NCBI GenBank assembly: GCA_038329895.1
Contig: JBBQNM010000059.1
Location: forward strand, 1 to 15,322
DNA: 15,322 nucleotides
From: Mayfieldus sp038329895
GTDB lineage: Bacteria; Actinomycetota; Thermoleophilia; Solirubrobacterales; 70-9
Direction of reading: 5' to 3'
This document shows, one piece after another, positions 1 to 8,434 of this stretch. The notes beneath the pieces were generated by a model. That model did no database searches, had not been told where the DNA came from, and saw only the letters and a program-made list of their open reading frames with translations. The first letter of the stretch is position 1; each line of letters begins with the position of its first letter. Position numbers and translations under genes: made by a program.

Positions 1-600
<600 letters not shown>

Positions 601-606
601 CTTGAT

Positions 607-614
607 CCCTCCTC
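607..614 (-). promoter_or_regulatory. Strong Shine-Dalgarno site that fixes the CTG start of clpX
   Basis: On the minus strand GAGGAGGG precedes CTG with a 6-nt spacer. It is the strongest ribosome binding site in the Clp region and is the main reason for placing the ClpX start at CTG rather than further inside the gene. Confidence 0.75.
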
Positions 615-619
615 GGGCT

Positions 620-639
620 GGTTGGTATGTCGACCAACC
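620..639 (-). promoter_or_regulatory. Palindrome in the clpX leader (operator or RNA hairpin)
   Basis: GGTTGGT (620-626) and ACCAACC (633-639) form a perfect 7-bp inverted repeat with a 6-nt loop, about 20 nt upstream of the clpX start and directly before its ribosome binding site. It could be a dimeric-repressor operator or an mRNA hairpin that modulates ribosome access. I see no match to a known Clp regulator site such as that of ClgR. Confidence 0.45.
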
Positions 640-688
640 GGCGCTTTTAGCTTAGACGGGAAGGCGCACCAGCCGGGTCGGACGTTTG

Positions 689-712
689 ATTACTGCGAGC
701 CTCATTACTGCG
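689..712. repeat. Short direct repeat upstream of clpX (2 x 9 bp, 15-bp period)
   Basis: ATTACTGCG occurs at 689-697 and again at 704-712, spaced 15 bp start to start, about 90-110 bp upstream of the clpX start. It may be a pair of regulator half-sites in the clpX promoter region; no regulator is known from the sequence. No convincing -35/-10 pair can be assigned here. Confidence 0.3.
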
Positions 713-781
713 GGCGGCTCCCAGTACCTGCTAGTGGGCGTGGCTTTGCCGAACCTGGTGCTGTCCGAATGAATCACTTGC

Positions 782-796
782 GGCGGCTGCGCCGCC
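782..796 (-). terminator. GC-rich hairpin downstream of the M23 peptidase gene
   Basis: GGCGGC (782-787) and GCCGCC (791-796) make a 6-bp GC stem with a 3-nt loop, the second of two stems after the peptidase stop. Neither is followed by a T-tract on the minus strand, so these are mRNA 3'-end stabilisers or weak terminators rather than canonical intrinsic terminators. Confidence 0.3.
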
Positions 797-808
797 TGAC
801 ACGCCACT

Positions 809-831
809 GCCGCGACACTTTGTGTCGCGGC
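809..831 (-). terminator. 10-bp perfect stem-loop directly after the M23 peptidase stop codon
   Basis: GCCGCGACAC (809-818) pairs perfectly with GTGTCGCGGC (822-831) around a 3-nt loop. It abuts the TAG stop (832-834) of the peptidase gene, marking the likely end of the tig-msrA-clpP-M23 transcript. There is no downstream T-run, so termination may be partial, with some read-through into clpX. Confidence 0.55.
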
Positions 832-1350
832 CTAACTGAACTGGTCCCAGCGCCGCAGGGCGGGCTCGGGGTCGATCGGGTGACCGTGCACGTGGATCTC
901 GAAGTGCAGATGGCAGCCGACCGTGCGCGCGTTTCCCGTCTTGCCGACGCTGCCGATGCGCTGGCCCGTGCGCACGAACTCCCCCATGTGCACGATCGCG
1001 GGCTTGCGCAGGTGCGCGTAGAGGTAGTTGCGACCCATCCCGCGCGCGTGGATGATCACGAAGTTGCCATCCAGCAGCGGGTCGTAGGCGCGCTTCAGGA
1101 CCGTTCCCGAGCGAGCCGAGACAAGCTTGGTGCCGCAGGTGGCGGTGACGTCGAAGCCCTCGTGCGTGCGCCCGCCGGTGCGGGGCGCGCCGAATTCGCC
1201 CACCGGTCCCCGGGTGCCATGTGGGCCGCGCACCGGGAAGATCTGGCCATGACGACTGGCAGAGGCGATGCCGGTGACGAGCACGGTTGCAACCGCGATC
1301 AGCGCCGCCCAGCACAGCGACACCGCACCCCGCCTTCGACCCCTGCTCAT
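832..1350 (-). CDS. Secreted M23 family (LytM-type) metallopeptidase
   Basis: A 172-residue zinc endopeptidase of the M23/LytM fold, a family that cuts peptide cross-links in peptidoglycan outside the membrane. A basic N-terminus and a hydrophobic stretch (about 11-30), with a plausible cleavage after A31 (ASA), form a signal peptide. The M23 motifs are all present: HEGFD (H63 and D67, zinc ligands), YAHL (H113) and HLHFE (H147 catalytic, H149 zinc ligand), so it should be an active enzyme and not a degenerate LytM regulator. It has no SH3 or LysM domain, making it a minimal catalytic unit. The ATG start lies 7 bp after the clpP stop, which suggests co-transcription and perhaps translational coupling, as no clear ribosome binding site is seen. 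A cell-wall hydrolase inserted between clpP and clpX is unusual. The natural substrate is unknown. Confidence 0.92.
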   Translation of the reverse strand: MSRGRRRGAVSLCWAALIAVATVLVTGIASASRHGQIFPVRGPHGTRGPVGEFGAPRTGGRTHEGFDVTATCGTKLVSARSGTVLKRAYDPLLDGNFVIIHARGMGRNYLYAHLRKPAIVHMGEFVRTGQRIGSVGKTGNARTVGCHLHFEIHVHGHPIDPEPALRRWDQFS

Positions 1351-1357
1351 GCAGCGA

Positions 1358-1942
<585 letters not shown>

Positions 1943-1976
1943 TGGGCGGCGAGTCTATAGAAGCCGGATTACGGTC

Positions 1977-2462
1977 TTACGCTGTTGCGCTGGGGACCCG
2001 GCAGGTCGCCATCCCGCGCTTCTCGAGATAGCGCTGGTGATAGTCCTCGGCGCGCCAGAAAGGGCCGGCGGGGACGATCTCGGTGGCCACCGGGTTGCGG
2101 TTCTCGGTCTGAACCCGCTCCTTGGCGGCGATCGCCTCCCGCTCCTGCTCGGGGCTGTGGAAGAGGATCGCCGAGCGGTACTGGCTGCCGACATCGGGTC
2201 CCTGGCGGTTGACCTGGGTCGGGTCGTGGAGGCCGAAGAAGACGTTCAGCAGCTCCTCGTAGGAGACCTGGTCGGGGTCGAAGGTCAGGTGCACGGCCTC
2301 GGCGTGGCCGGTGCGGCCGCCGCAGACCTCCTCGTAGCTCGGCGACTCGGCGGTCCCGCCCGTATAGCCGACCTCGGTCGAGAGCACCCCCGGCGTGTTG
2401 GCGAAGTCGATCTCCACCTGCCAGAAGCATCCCGCTGCGAATGTCGCTTGCTCGGTTTCCAT
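1977..2462 (-). CDS. msrA: Peptide-methionine (S)-S-oxide reductase MsrA
   Basis: A 161-residue enzyme that reduces the S form of methionine sulfoxide in oxidised proteins, with thioredoxin as usual electron donor. The catalytic motif GCFW (C12) is at the N-terminus, followed by GGRTGHAEAV, the HDPTQVNRQGPDVGSQYRS block and EDYHQRYLEK, all hallmarks of MsrA. C154 near the C-terminus is the likely recycling cysteine. The start is placed at METEQATF because GCFW normally lies about 10 residues from the N-terminus; the reading frame is open 39 codons further upstream, but that would overlap the end of tig and adds unlikely sequence. It lies between tig (50-bp gap) and clpP (34-bp gap), suggesting repair of oxidised proteins is expressed together with folding and degradation factors. 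Confidence 0.96.
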   Translation of the reverse strand: METEQATFAAGCFWQVEIDFANTPGVLSTEVGYTGGTAESPSYEEVCGGRTGHAEAVHLTFDPDQVSYEELLNVFFGLHDPTQVNRQGPDVGSQYRSAILFHSPEQEREAIAAKERVQTENRNPVATEIVPAGPFWRAEDYHQRYLEKRGMATCRVPSATA

Positions 2463-2512
2463 GGTCCGATTATCCAATAGTCGCCCGGCCGGCCGATTCG
2501 TTACGCGGTCCC

Positions 2513-3901
2513 CTAGGAGCCCGGGGTCCAGAGCCCGGCGCCCTCCTCCTCTGACTGGCGCTCCTTGTCGGGGGTCCAAAGGCGCTCGCGGGCCTCGGCC
2601 TGGGCGAGCGGTATCGGCTCTGCCGACTCGGCGAGCAGGTCGATCGTCTTGCGAATCCGCAGGTCCTCGCGCACCAGCGAGTCGCGCCCATCCTTGCGCA
2701 GACGCTCCAGAAGCTTCTCGGGGGTCGTGCGCTCGTGCTCGGCGGTGTGCTCCAGGGCCTCGAGCATCTCCTCCTCGGTGACGTCGATTCCCTCCACGTC
2801 GGCGATCGCGCTCAGAACCGCCTCGCGCTTCAGCTCCCGCTCGGCGTCGGGCTTGGACTCCTCGATGATCTGCTCCCGGTTCTTTCCCTGCATGCGTAGG
2901 TAGGCGGCGGGGTCCAGGCCCTGCGCGGTGATCTGGCGCTCGACCCGCTCCCAGCGCTCGGCCGCGCGGCCGGTGAGGATCTCGGCTGGGACGTCGACCT
3001 TGGACGCGTCCACGGCCGCGTCCACGGCGGCGAGCCGGAACTCCGCCTCGGTGCGCTCCTCGGCGGCCGTGCGCAGCTTCTCGCGGATGTCATCGCGAAG
3101 CTCGTCCAGGGTGTCGAACCCGCCGGCGCTGGCCGCGAACTCGTCGTCGAGGTCCGGCAGGACCTTCTCGCGCACCTCCTTGACGGTGATCTCGAAGCTG
3201 GCGTCCTTGCCGGCCAGCTGCTCGGCCCGGTAGTCGTCGGGGAAGGTGATCTTGACCTGGCGCTGCTCGCCGGCGCTTGCTTGCGCCAGCTGTTCCTCAA
3301 AGCCCTCGATCAGGCGGCCGCCGCCCAGCTCGACCAGCTCATCATGGGCCTCACCCCCATCGAACGGCTCACCATCGATCGTGCCGCGGAAGTCGACCAG
3401 CACGAAGTCGCCCTTGGCGGCGGGTCTTTCGACGTCCTCCAGCCGCGCGAAGTTCTCGCGCAAGCGCTCCAGCTCCCGCTCCAGTACGTCGTCGGGGACG
3501 TCGGTCTCCGGGCGGCCCACCTCCAGGCCCTTGTACTCGCCCAGCTCGGCCGGGGGGCGCACCCCGACCTCAAACTGGAAGCTCAGAGGCTCTCCCTCGT
3601 CGTCGGGAACCGACGTGACCTCGATGCTGGGATCGCCGACCGGGTTGACCCCCGAGGAGAGAAGCGCCCGCTCATACCACTCCGGCAGCGAGTCGCGAAG
3701 CGCCTGCTGGAGCACCGCCTCCCGCCCGACCCGCTGGATGATCAGCGAAGGCGGCGCCTTGCCCTTGCGAAAGCCGGGCAGGCGCATGTCGCGCGCCAAT
3801 CCGCGGGCCGCGCGGCCGATACCGCGGTCAACGTCGTCGGGCAGGACGTCGACGTCGACCCGCACGCGCGAGTCGGGTAGCTCGGTGACCGAGGTCTTCA
3901 C
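2513..3901 (-). CDS. tig: Trigger factor, ribosome-associated chaperone and peptidyl-prolyl isomerase
   Basis: A 462-residue protein with the full trigger factor layout: the N-terminal ribosome-binding domain with signature GFRKGKAP (43-50), an FKBP-type isomerase domain at about 160-245 (GDFVLVDFRGTIDGEPFDGG to FEITVKEVREK), and a long helical C-terminal chaperone domain at about 250-430. The C-terminal tail is acidic and carries LWTP twice. It binds the large ribosomal subunit near the exit tunnel and shields nascent chains. The start is GTG (3899-3901), giving the usual MKTSVTEL beginning. It is first in the tig-msrA-clpP-M23 group, and the tig-clpP-clpX neighbourhood is widely conserved in bacteria. 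A 60-bp gap separates it from the LuxR-type gene upstream. Confidence 0.97.
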   Translation of the reverse strand: MKTSVTELPDSRVRVDVDVLPDDVDRGIGRAARGLARDMRLPGFRKGKAPPSLIIQRVGREAVLQQALRDSLPEWYERALLSSGVNPVGDPSIEVTSVPDDEGEPLSFQFEVGVRPPAELGEYKGLEVGRPETDVPDDVLERELERLRENFARLEDVERPAAKGDFVLVDFRGTIDGEPFDGGEAHDELVELGGGRLIEGFEEQLAQASAGEQRQVKITFPDDYRAEQLAGKDASFEITVKEVREKVLPDLDDEFAASAGGFDTLDELRDDIREKLRTAAEERTEAEFRLAAVDAAVDASKVDVPAEILTGRAAERWERVERQITAQGLDPAAYLRMQGKNREQIIEESKPDAERELKREAVLSAIADVEGIDVTEEEMLEALEHTAEHERTTPEKLLERLRKDGRDSLVREDLRIRKTIDLLAESAEPIPLAQAEARERLWTPDKERQSEEEGAGLWTPGS

Positions 3902-3920
3902 GGGCGTGACCCTAGATGAT

Positions 3921-3960
3921 CGGTCGCCCGCGGCTCGGCGGCGGTCGCCGCGGCTCGGCG
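3921..3960. repeat. Imperfect 20-bp tandem duplication in the tig leader
   Basis: CGGTCGCCCGCGGCTCGGCG (3921-3940) is repeated at 3942-3960 with a single base deleted. The pair fills most of the 60-bp spacer between the stop codon of the LuxR-type regulator and the tig start. It is probably a slippage duplication; paired regulator sites are possible. Confidence 0.5.
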
Positions 3961-3961
3961 C

Positions 3962-6883
3962 TTAGATGTGAGAAGGCGTGTGTGCGCGCTCGACCATCGC
4001 GGCCACCGCCGTGCGCGAGCGGACGCCGAGCTTGTCGAAGATGCGCCTCAGGTGGCTTTCCACGCCCTTCTCCGAAAGGAAGAGGTGACCGGCGATCTCG
4101 CGGTTGGTCTTGCCTTCGGTGACGAGCTCGGCCACTTCCAGCTGGCGCGGCGTAAGCCCAAGGGCGCCTTGGCCGTTGTTCGCTTGGGTGGCCGCCGGCG
4201 CCACCCTGTGACCCAGTCGGCGCAGCTCGTGTGCGGCCTGCTCCCGATAGCGAAGCGCTCCGCAGGCCGAAAGCTCCGCCTCCGCTCGTGCCAGCTGCTC
4301 CAGCGCCTGGTCGCGGTTGCCGTCTTCCGCCAGCGCTCGACCGGCAAGCGTGCGCGAACGGGCGGCCTCCACGGGGGCGCCAGCCTGCTCGGCAGCCGCG
4401 GCGGAGGCAATAGCTGTTGCTGCCGCTTCCTCCCACCTACCTCCTGCCAGCAACAGCGCCGCCCGGGCGCGCCTGCCCTCGGCCAGCTGCCCCGGCACCC
4501 CGAGCTCCTCAGACGACCGCTCGGCGCGCCGGGACCACCTCTCGGCGGCCTCGAAGTTCCCCCGCTCGAGCTCCATGCGGGTGAGGATCTCGAACGAGCG
4601 GGCCGTGTGAAGCGGGAACGGGACCAGCGTCGGCTCCTCCGCCCCCGGGGCAAACAGCACTTCCCGGCATCGGGCCGCCTCTCCCAACTCGAGCCAGGCC
4701 TCGGCAAGGAACCAGCGCGCGGCAAGCGACGAGGGGCTCCGAAACGATGCCCCCGCGGCCACTGCTTGCTCCCCGTAGCGGATGGCAGAGCGAAGTTCGC
4801 CCCGCAGCATCTCAACGAAACAGCCAGTGGCGAACGCCCAAGACATGAGGAGGTCGTTTGTCGAAAGCAGGGCGGACTCGATCGCGTGTTGGGCGTGGGT
4901 CGCGGCCTCCCCCAGGCGGCCGCGCCATGCAAGCGATCCGCTCTTGAGCAACAGCACCCACACCACGAGGTGGCCCTGGCCGGATGTTCGCGACAGGGCA
5001 AGCGCCCGATCCATGTGCCGCTCAGCGTCCTCGTTGCGGCCGAGGCAGTGCTCTGCCCAGCCCAAATAGAGGATGGTCTCTGATCTGGTGATCATTGTGC
5101 TGTCGGATAACCGGTCCACAAGCCCAGCCGCCTCCTCGGTGTGGCGCCGCGCCTCCTCCGTATGCAGAAGTCCATATTCGGCCAGGGCCAGCGCGCTTAG
5201 CCCCGTCGCCCGCTCGGCCGGAGCGAGACCACGGCCGTCCGCGATCGCTCGTCGGGCCCAGGAGCGCATGCTGCGCCAGTCGGAGCTGAAGGACGACGAA
5301 AGGGCCAGCCCATACTTCAACCTCGCTGCCTCCGGCGTGCCTTGGTCTGGGAGCTCGGATAGAGCCTCGAGCAACAGCCCCTCGGCTATGTCGTGGTTGT
5401 CGAGTAGCAGCTCGACCGTTGCCGCGGAGTAGACGACTCTGGCCCGCAGCGCGCTGGCCTCGGGCGGCAAGAGTTCCAGCACCTGGCGTAGTGCGCTGCG
5501 GCTCTCTTCGAGGCGGCCGACCGATCCCAGCGCCACCGCCATCGCGACCAACAGTTCGAGCCGCCGCCCCCCGTTCCCCTCGGTGGCGGGCAAGAGCCGC
5601 AATGCAGAGGCCAGCCAGCTCGCGGCCGCACTGGGAGCCCGCGGTGCCGCCGCATGCCCCGCCTCGGTCAGCACGGCAATGGCCTCCTCGTCACCAATGC
5701 TGGCGGAGTTCTGGAGGTGGTCGGCCCGCGTAACCGCGGGCGCGCCGCGCTCCCGAAGGACTTCGGCCGCTCGGCGATGCGCGCTTATGCGCCACCCCGG
5801 CTTCGCAGATTCATACACGGCGCGGCGCACAATCGGGTGGCGGAAACGAAAAAGCCAGGCCACCCGGGTGCCTCGCACGAGATCGAGGTCGACCAGCTCA
5901 TCCAGGGCCTCCAGCGCGGCGCCCTCCGACATCTCCGCCACGGCGGCGGCAACACGCGGGTCGAACGGTTCCCCGACCACGGCGGCGGCCTCGAGCACGG
6001 CGTGCCCCGGTTCGGAAAGCATGGCCAGCTCCCCGGCTATCGAGGCGCCAACGGCCACCGGGACCGTGCGGTCGACCGCCTCCAGGCCGTCTCCCCCACC
6101 CGCGACGCCGCGGGCCTCGGTCCTCACGAGCTGCTCCAGGTAGAAGGGGTTTCCCCCGCTCTCGCGAAACAGCCTCTCTTTCGTGGCCCCGTCCAGCTGG
6201 GAGCTGAGCATCAGCTCGCACTCCTGGGCACTCAGCGGCCCGAGCTCAAGGGCGCGCCAGGCGTGGCCGTCTGAGCGTTCACCCTTTACGGCCTCGAGCG
6301 CCGCGGCAAGCTGCGGCGACGCCTGGCGGGGCCGATAGGCGAGCAAGATCAGCACACGCCCTTCAGGCGCGTGCCTCAGCAGATGAGAGAGAAGCTCAAC
6401 AGAAGCGGCGTCCGCCCATTGCACGTCATCGAGCGCCAGGACGACCGGCTGCCTCCCCGCCAGCTGCTCCAGCAGGACGCGCACGGCGTCGTGGGCGTGG
6501 AATCGTTCCGCCTGTAGCACGTTCGACTTCGAGTCCTGTGGCGAGGAGAGGGACGGGAAGATTGCGGCGAGCTCGTGAGCCTTCTCATCAGTACGGCTTT
6601 CGATCCAGCCCGGATCCAGGGAGGCGAGATACCGGTCGAGCGCGTCAACGAAGATGCCGAAGGGATAGTTGCGCTCGAACTCGGTCGCCCGTCCGCTGAG
6701 CACAAGCTGACCACGCTGACTGGCTTGCTCTTTGACTTCCCGCAACAGCCGGGACTTGCCGATCCCAGGCTCCCCGACGATGTGCAATGCACCCCCGACG
6801 CCACCGTCCAGCTCCTCGAGCGACGCCGCGAGAAGTGCCACCTCGCGACGGCGGCCGATCAGCGGACCCTTCACCTCGGTCAC
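3962..6883 (-). CDS. LAL-type LuxR-family transcriptional regulator with N-terminal AAA ATPase
   Basis: A 973-residue regulator of the large ATP-binding LuxR (MalT/LAL) class. The N-terminal AAA/NTPase domain opens with LIGRRREVALL, Walker A GEPGIGKS (37-44) and Walker B VVLALDD (147-153). A long alanine- and leucine-rich helical region (about 390-890), resembling TPR-type repeats, should be the ligand- or partner-sensing part. The last 65 residues (from about 909) are a LuxR/GerE helix-turn-helix: TPRQLEVAELVTEGKTNREI, then SEKGVESHLRRIFDKLGV. In this class nucleotide and inducer binding usually control oligomerisation and DNA binding. The start is GTG (6881-6883), with only a weak ribosome binding site. 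It lies 60 bp upstream of tig in the same direction, so it may be co-transcribed, although its target is not evident from the sequence. Upstream are several inverted repeats that could be operators. Confidence 0.95.
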   Translation of the reverse strand: MTEVKGPLIGRRREVALLAASLEELDGGVGGALHIVGEPGIGKSRLLREVKEQASQRGQLVLSGRATEFERNYPFGIFVDALDRYLASLDPGWIESRTDEKAHELAAIFPSLSSPQDSKSNVLQAERFHAHDAVRVLLEQLAGRQPVVLALDDVQWADAASVELLSHLLRHAPEGRVLILLAYRPRQASPQLAAALEAVKGERSDGHAWRALELGPLSAQECELMLSSQLDGATKERLFRESGGNPFYLEQLVRTEARGVAGGGDGLEAVDRTVPVAVGASIAGELAMLSEPGHAVLEAAAVVGEPFDPRVAAAVAEMSEGAALEALDELVDLDLVRGTRVAWLFRFRHPIVRRAVYESAKPGWRISAHRRAAEVLRERGAPAVTRADHLQNSASIGDEEAIAVLTEAGHAAAPRAPSAAASWLASALRLLPATEGNGGRRLELLVAMAVALGSVGRLEESRSALRQVLELLPPEASALRARVVYSAATVELLLDNHDIAEGLLLEALSELPDQGTPEAARLKYGLALSSSFSSDWRSMRSWARRAIADGRGLAPAERATGLSALALAEYGLLHTEEARRHTEEAAGLVDRLSDSTMITRSETILYLGWAEHCLGRNEDAERHMDRALALSRTSGQGHLVVWVLLLKSGSLAWRGRLGEAATHAQHAIESALLSTNDLLMSWAFATGCFVEMLRGELRSAIRYGEQAVAAGASFRSPSSLAARWFLAEAWLELGEAARCREVLFAPGAEEPTLVPFPLHTARSFEILTRMELERGNFEAAERWSRRAERSSEELGVPGQLAEGRRARAALLLAGGRWEEAAATAIASAAAAEQAGAPVEAARSRTLAGRALAEDGNRDQALEQLARAEAELSACGALRYREQAAHELRRLGHRVAPAATQANNGQGALGLTPRQLEVAELVTEGKTNREIAGHLFLSEKGVESHLRRIFDKLGVRSRTAVAAMVERAHTPSHI

Positions 6884-6904
6884 AAGTCAAAGATATCCCG
6901 GCGG

Positions 6905-6933
6905 CAAAGCCTGCGAAGGGCTGCAGGCGCTTT
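6905..6933 (-). promoter_or_regulatory. Stem-loop in the leader of the LuxR-type gene
   Basis: GCCTGC (6909-6914) pairs with GCAGGC (6923-6928). The stem extends to AAAGC on the outer left and GCTTT on the outer right with a 2-nt bulge. It lies about 20-50 nt upstream of the GTG start, so it may influence translation or form part of a promoter-proximal operator. Confidence 0.35.
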
Positions 6934-6957
6934 GGTTGCTTGCCACTACCAACCAAA
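6931..6957. promoter_or_regulatory. 7-bp inverted repeat upstream of the LuxR-type gene
   Basis: TTTGGTT (6931-6937) and AACCAAA (6951-6957) flank a 13-bp spacer, 48-74 bp upstream of the regulator start. The spacing (one arm per DNA turn or two) is compatible with a dimeric DNA-binding protein, possibly autoregulation by the LuxR-type protein itself. This is inference only. Confidence 0.35.
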
Positions 6958-6991
6958 CGAACGGTTCTTTGCGCAATATTTGAGCGTGCTT

Positions 6992-7009
6992 ACTGACCCA
7001 TTGGTCAGT
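6992..7009. promoter_or_regulatory. TetR-type operator-like palindrome
   Basis: ACTGACC (6992-6998) and GGTCAGT (7003-7009) form a perfect 7-bp inverted repeat with a 4-bp centre. The TGACC-N4-GGTCA core resembles operators bound by many TetR-family repressors. It lies about 110 bp upstream of the LuxR-type gene. No TetR gene is in the window, so the regulator would be encoded elsewhere. Confidence 0.5.
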
Positions 7010-7131
7010 TTCTGAGGCGATCGGCACCGTGTGCCGTCCCAGCGGGGATCAACAGAGCGGCTGAGGCGACGGCCGCAACGGCCGCCCTACCGCGATTCCC
7101 TTTTTCGGGTCTGCTTGGGGTCTGCGTTCAT
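7005..7131 (-). pseudogene. Possible frameshifted signal-peptide ORF (remnant)
   Basis: On the minus strand ATG at 7129-7131 opens a short ORF beginning MNADPKQTRKRES that stops at 7087-7089. The next frame, with no start codon of its own, continues with an alanine-rich signal-peptide-like stretch (GRAAVAAVASAALLIPAGTA) and stops at 7005-7007. One frameshift would join a basic N-terminus to a hydrophobic core and an Ala-x-Ala-like exit, which is the order of a secretion signal. No mature domain follows, so at best this is a broken 5' end. It could be chance in GC-rich DNA. Confidence 0.22.
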
Positions 7132-7351
7132 GACCTCTCATCCTTTCTGGGACCAGCCACGGAGTTTTCGATCAGTCCGATCTTGTCACCGAGTCCCCTC
7201 TCGAGACAACGGGGAAAACCCTGCACCTGCCCCCTGCACTTTGTGCACGGGTACGCTTGCTACTTGCGGTCGACCGGCCAGCGACACGGTCGCTCTCCTG
7301 ACCGGCAGTCAGTGGGCTGATGCTTGCGGGCGGGGGTCGGCAGGCGGCACA

Positions 7352-7489
7352 TCAACGGCCGCGGGCTGCCCGCCGCAGCAGCAGGCGGCCCAGCGCCGCG
7401 GCAAACTCGATCGCCAGCGCCGCGAATCGCCCCAGCGGCCCGGTGACCAGCCAGGCCCTCAACCTATCCGCGGGGCCCAGCTCAGCCAA
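7352..7489 (-). CDS. Small hypothetical ORF overlapping the 3' end of ctaG
   Basis: A 45-codon ORF from TTG (7487-7489) to TGA (7352-7354). It begins 8 bp inside the end of ctaG and has an AAGGGCGAG purine stretch just upstream, the geometry expected of translational coupling. The product reads LAELGPADRLRAW, then LVTGPLGRFAALAIEF, and ends in an arginine-rich tail, so it would be one amphipathic or membrane-associated helix with a positive C-terminus. I do not recognise a family with certainty. An in-frame TTG nine codons further in is an alternative start. Third codon positions are strongly G/C, as in neighbouring genes. It may be real or a chance open frame. Confidence 0.4.
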   Translation of the reverse strand: MAELGPADRLRAWLVTGPLGRFAALAIEFAAALGRLLLRRAARGR

Positions 7490-8384
7490 GCTCGCCCTTG
7501 CCGGCCAGCAACCTCTCTTCGAGCCGCTTGCCCTCGCCCGCGGCGACCGCCCGCGCAGCGCGCGCCTCGTCGAGGGCAACGCCCCGGTCCCGTGCGAGCT
7601 CGATCAACCGCTGGCGCTCGCTGCCCTCCTGGGCGGTGCGGAAGAACAGCCAGGCGAAGATGCCGAGCGAGACGAAGGTGCCCTCGACCATCATGATCAC
7701 GCCGGCGACGCTCTGGTCAGTGAGCGGTGAGACCCCCCAGTAGTGCTCGCCCCTGGCATAGACCGAATAGAAGACGGTCCCCGACCACATGAAGACGTTG
7801 CCGAGCACCACTCCGGTGAAGCGAACGGCGATCGCGTAGCCGAGCTTCCAGCCGTTGGTGAACCAGGCCGGCCGGGGCAGCGGCCCAAGCAGAGCCATCC
7901 ACATCAGACAGCCGCAGAAGATGAACATCGTGTGCTCGAGTGCGTGCAGGGCCGCGCCGCCGTAGGCCTTGTCATAGAGCGCCGGGATGTGCCAGACGTA
8001 GAGATCGATCGCCCAGAGCGGGAAGGCGACCAGGGGATTGACCAGGACTTGCATGTGTCGGAGAACGGGCAGGCCGAGCAGCGGCTGCAAAAGCGGCCCG
8101 GTCAGCCCCAGCACCAGCAGAAGCGCCGCGATGTCACCGATCAGCAGGTGCTCGACCATGTGCGCCATCACCAGCTCGTCGGCCATGTGCCCCACCGGCG
8201 AGAACAGCGCGATGCCGATCGTGAGCAGCCCGGCGGCGAAGCAGCACTGGCGCCAAACCGGGACCGGGCGCCCACGAGCGGCCAGGGTCGAGGCGCGTTT
8301 CGCGTACAGAAGTGCCGCGATCAGCGGCGGCACCGCCTCGAGTGGCGCGAAGGTTCCCGCCACGTGGGCGAGCGGAAGGCTCAT
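7482..8384 (-). CDS. ctaG: Cytochrome c oxidase assembly factor, caa3-type CtaG family
   Basis: A 300-residue polytopic membrane protein with about six or seven hydrophobic segments between residues 15 and 250. It carries the histidine motifs of the caa3_CtaG family: HMVEH (H75, H79), the WHIPALYD block (W131, H132) and LHALEH (H147, H151). In the family these belong to a membrane protein required for assembling the caa3 oxidase, probably in copper-centre maturation. The last 50 residues (from about 252) are charged and helical, a possible short coiled coil, longer than in some homologues. The frame is open for 48 codons upstream, but that part overlaps corA, so the ATG at 8382-8384 (MSLPLAHVAG) is chosen, 50 bp after the corA stop. 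No oxidase subunit gene is in the window. Confidence 0.88.
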   Translation of the reverse strand: MSLPLAHVAGTFAPLEAVPPLIAALLYAKRASTLAARGRPVPVWRQCCFAAGLLTIGIALFSPVGHMADELVMAHMVEHLLIGDIAALLLVLGLTGPLLQPLLGLPVLRHMQVLVNPLVAFPLWAIDLYVWHIPALYDKAYGGAALHALEHTMFIFCGCLMWMALLGPLPRPAWFTNGWKLGYAIAVRFTGVVLGNVFMWSGTVFYSVYARGEHYWGVSPLTDQSVAGVIMMVEGTFVSLGIFAWLFFRTAQEGSERQRLIELARDRGVALDEARAARAVAAGEGKRLEERLLAGKGELG

Positions 8385-8434
8385 CGTGGCCCAGCGTAGC
8401 GCCGCGCGCCCGGCGTCAGAGACGCTATCAGGCG

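Larger units (their letters stand above)
6884..7351. other. Intergenic region of about 470 bp, no secure gene
   Basis: This holds the promoter region of the LuxR-type gene and whatever follows the ctaG transcript. I see a stem-loop and an inverted repeat close to the regulator start, a TetR-type palindrome at 6992-7009, and a possible frameshifted signal-peptide ORF at 7005-7131. From 7132 to 7351 I see only small hairpins, for example TGCAC/GTGCA at 7235-7247. A possible minus-strand promoter is TTGTCT then CAAGAT with an 18-nt spacer, in the stretch around 7175-7210. No tRNA or convincing complete ORF was found. Confidence 0.5.

Noticed and set aside
2463..2579. N-terminal extension of MsrA by 39 residues
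   Set aside because: It overlaps the end of tig and would place GCFW far from the N-terminus; METEQATF is the better start.
3968..5083. A 371-residue open frame on the plus strand
   Set aside because: Antisense to the LuxR-type regulator, whose HTH and Walker motifs are clear; no recognisable domain in this frame.
7031..7696. A 221-residue open frame on the plus strand covering the intergenic region and the ctaG 3' end
   Set aside because: Composition is Arg/Pro/Ser-rich, with no ribosome binding site or domain, and it is antisense to ctaG in its second half.
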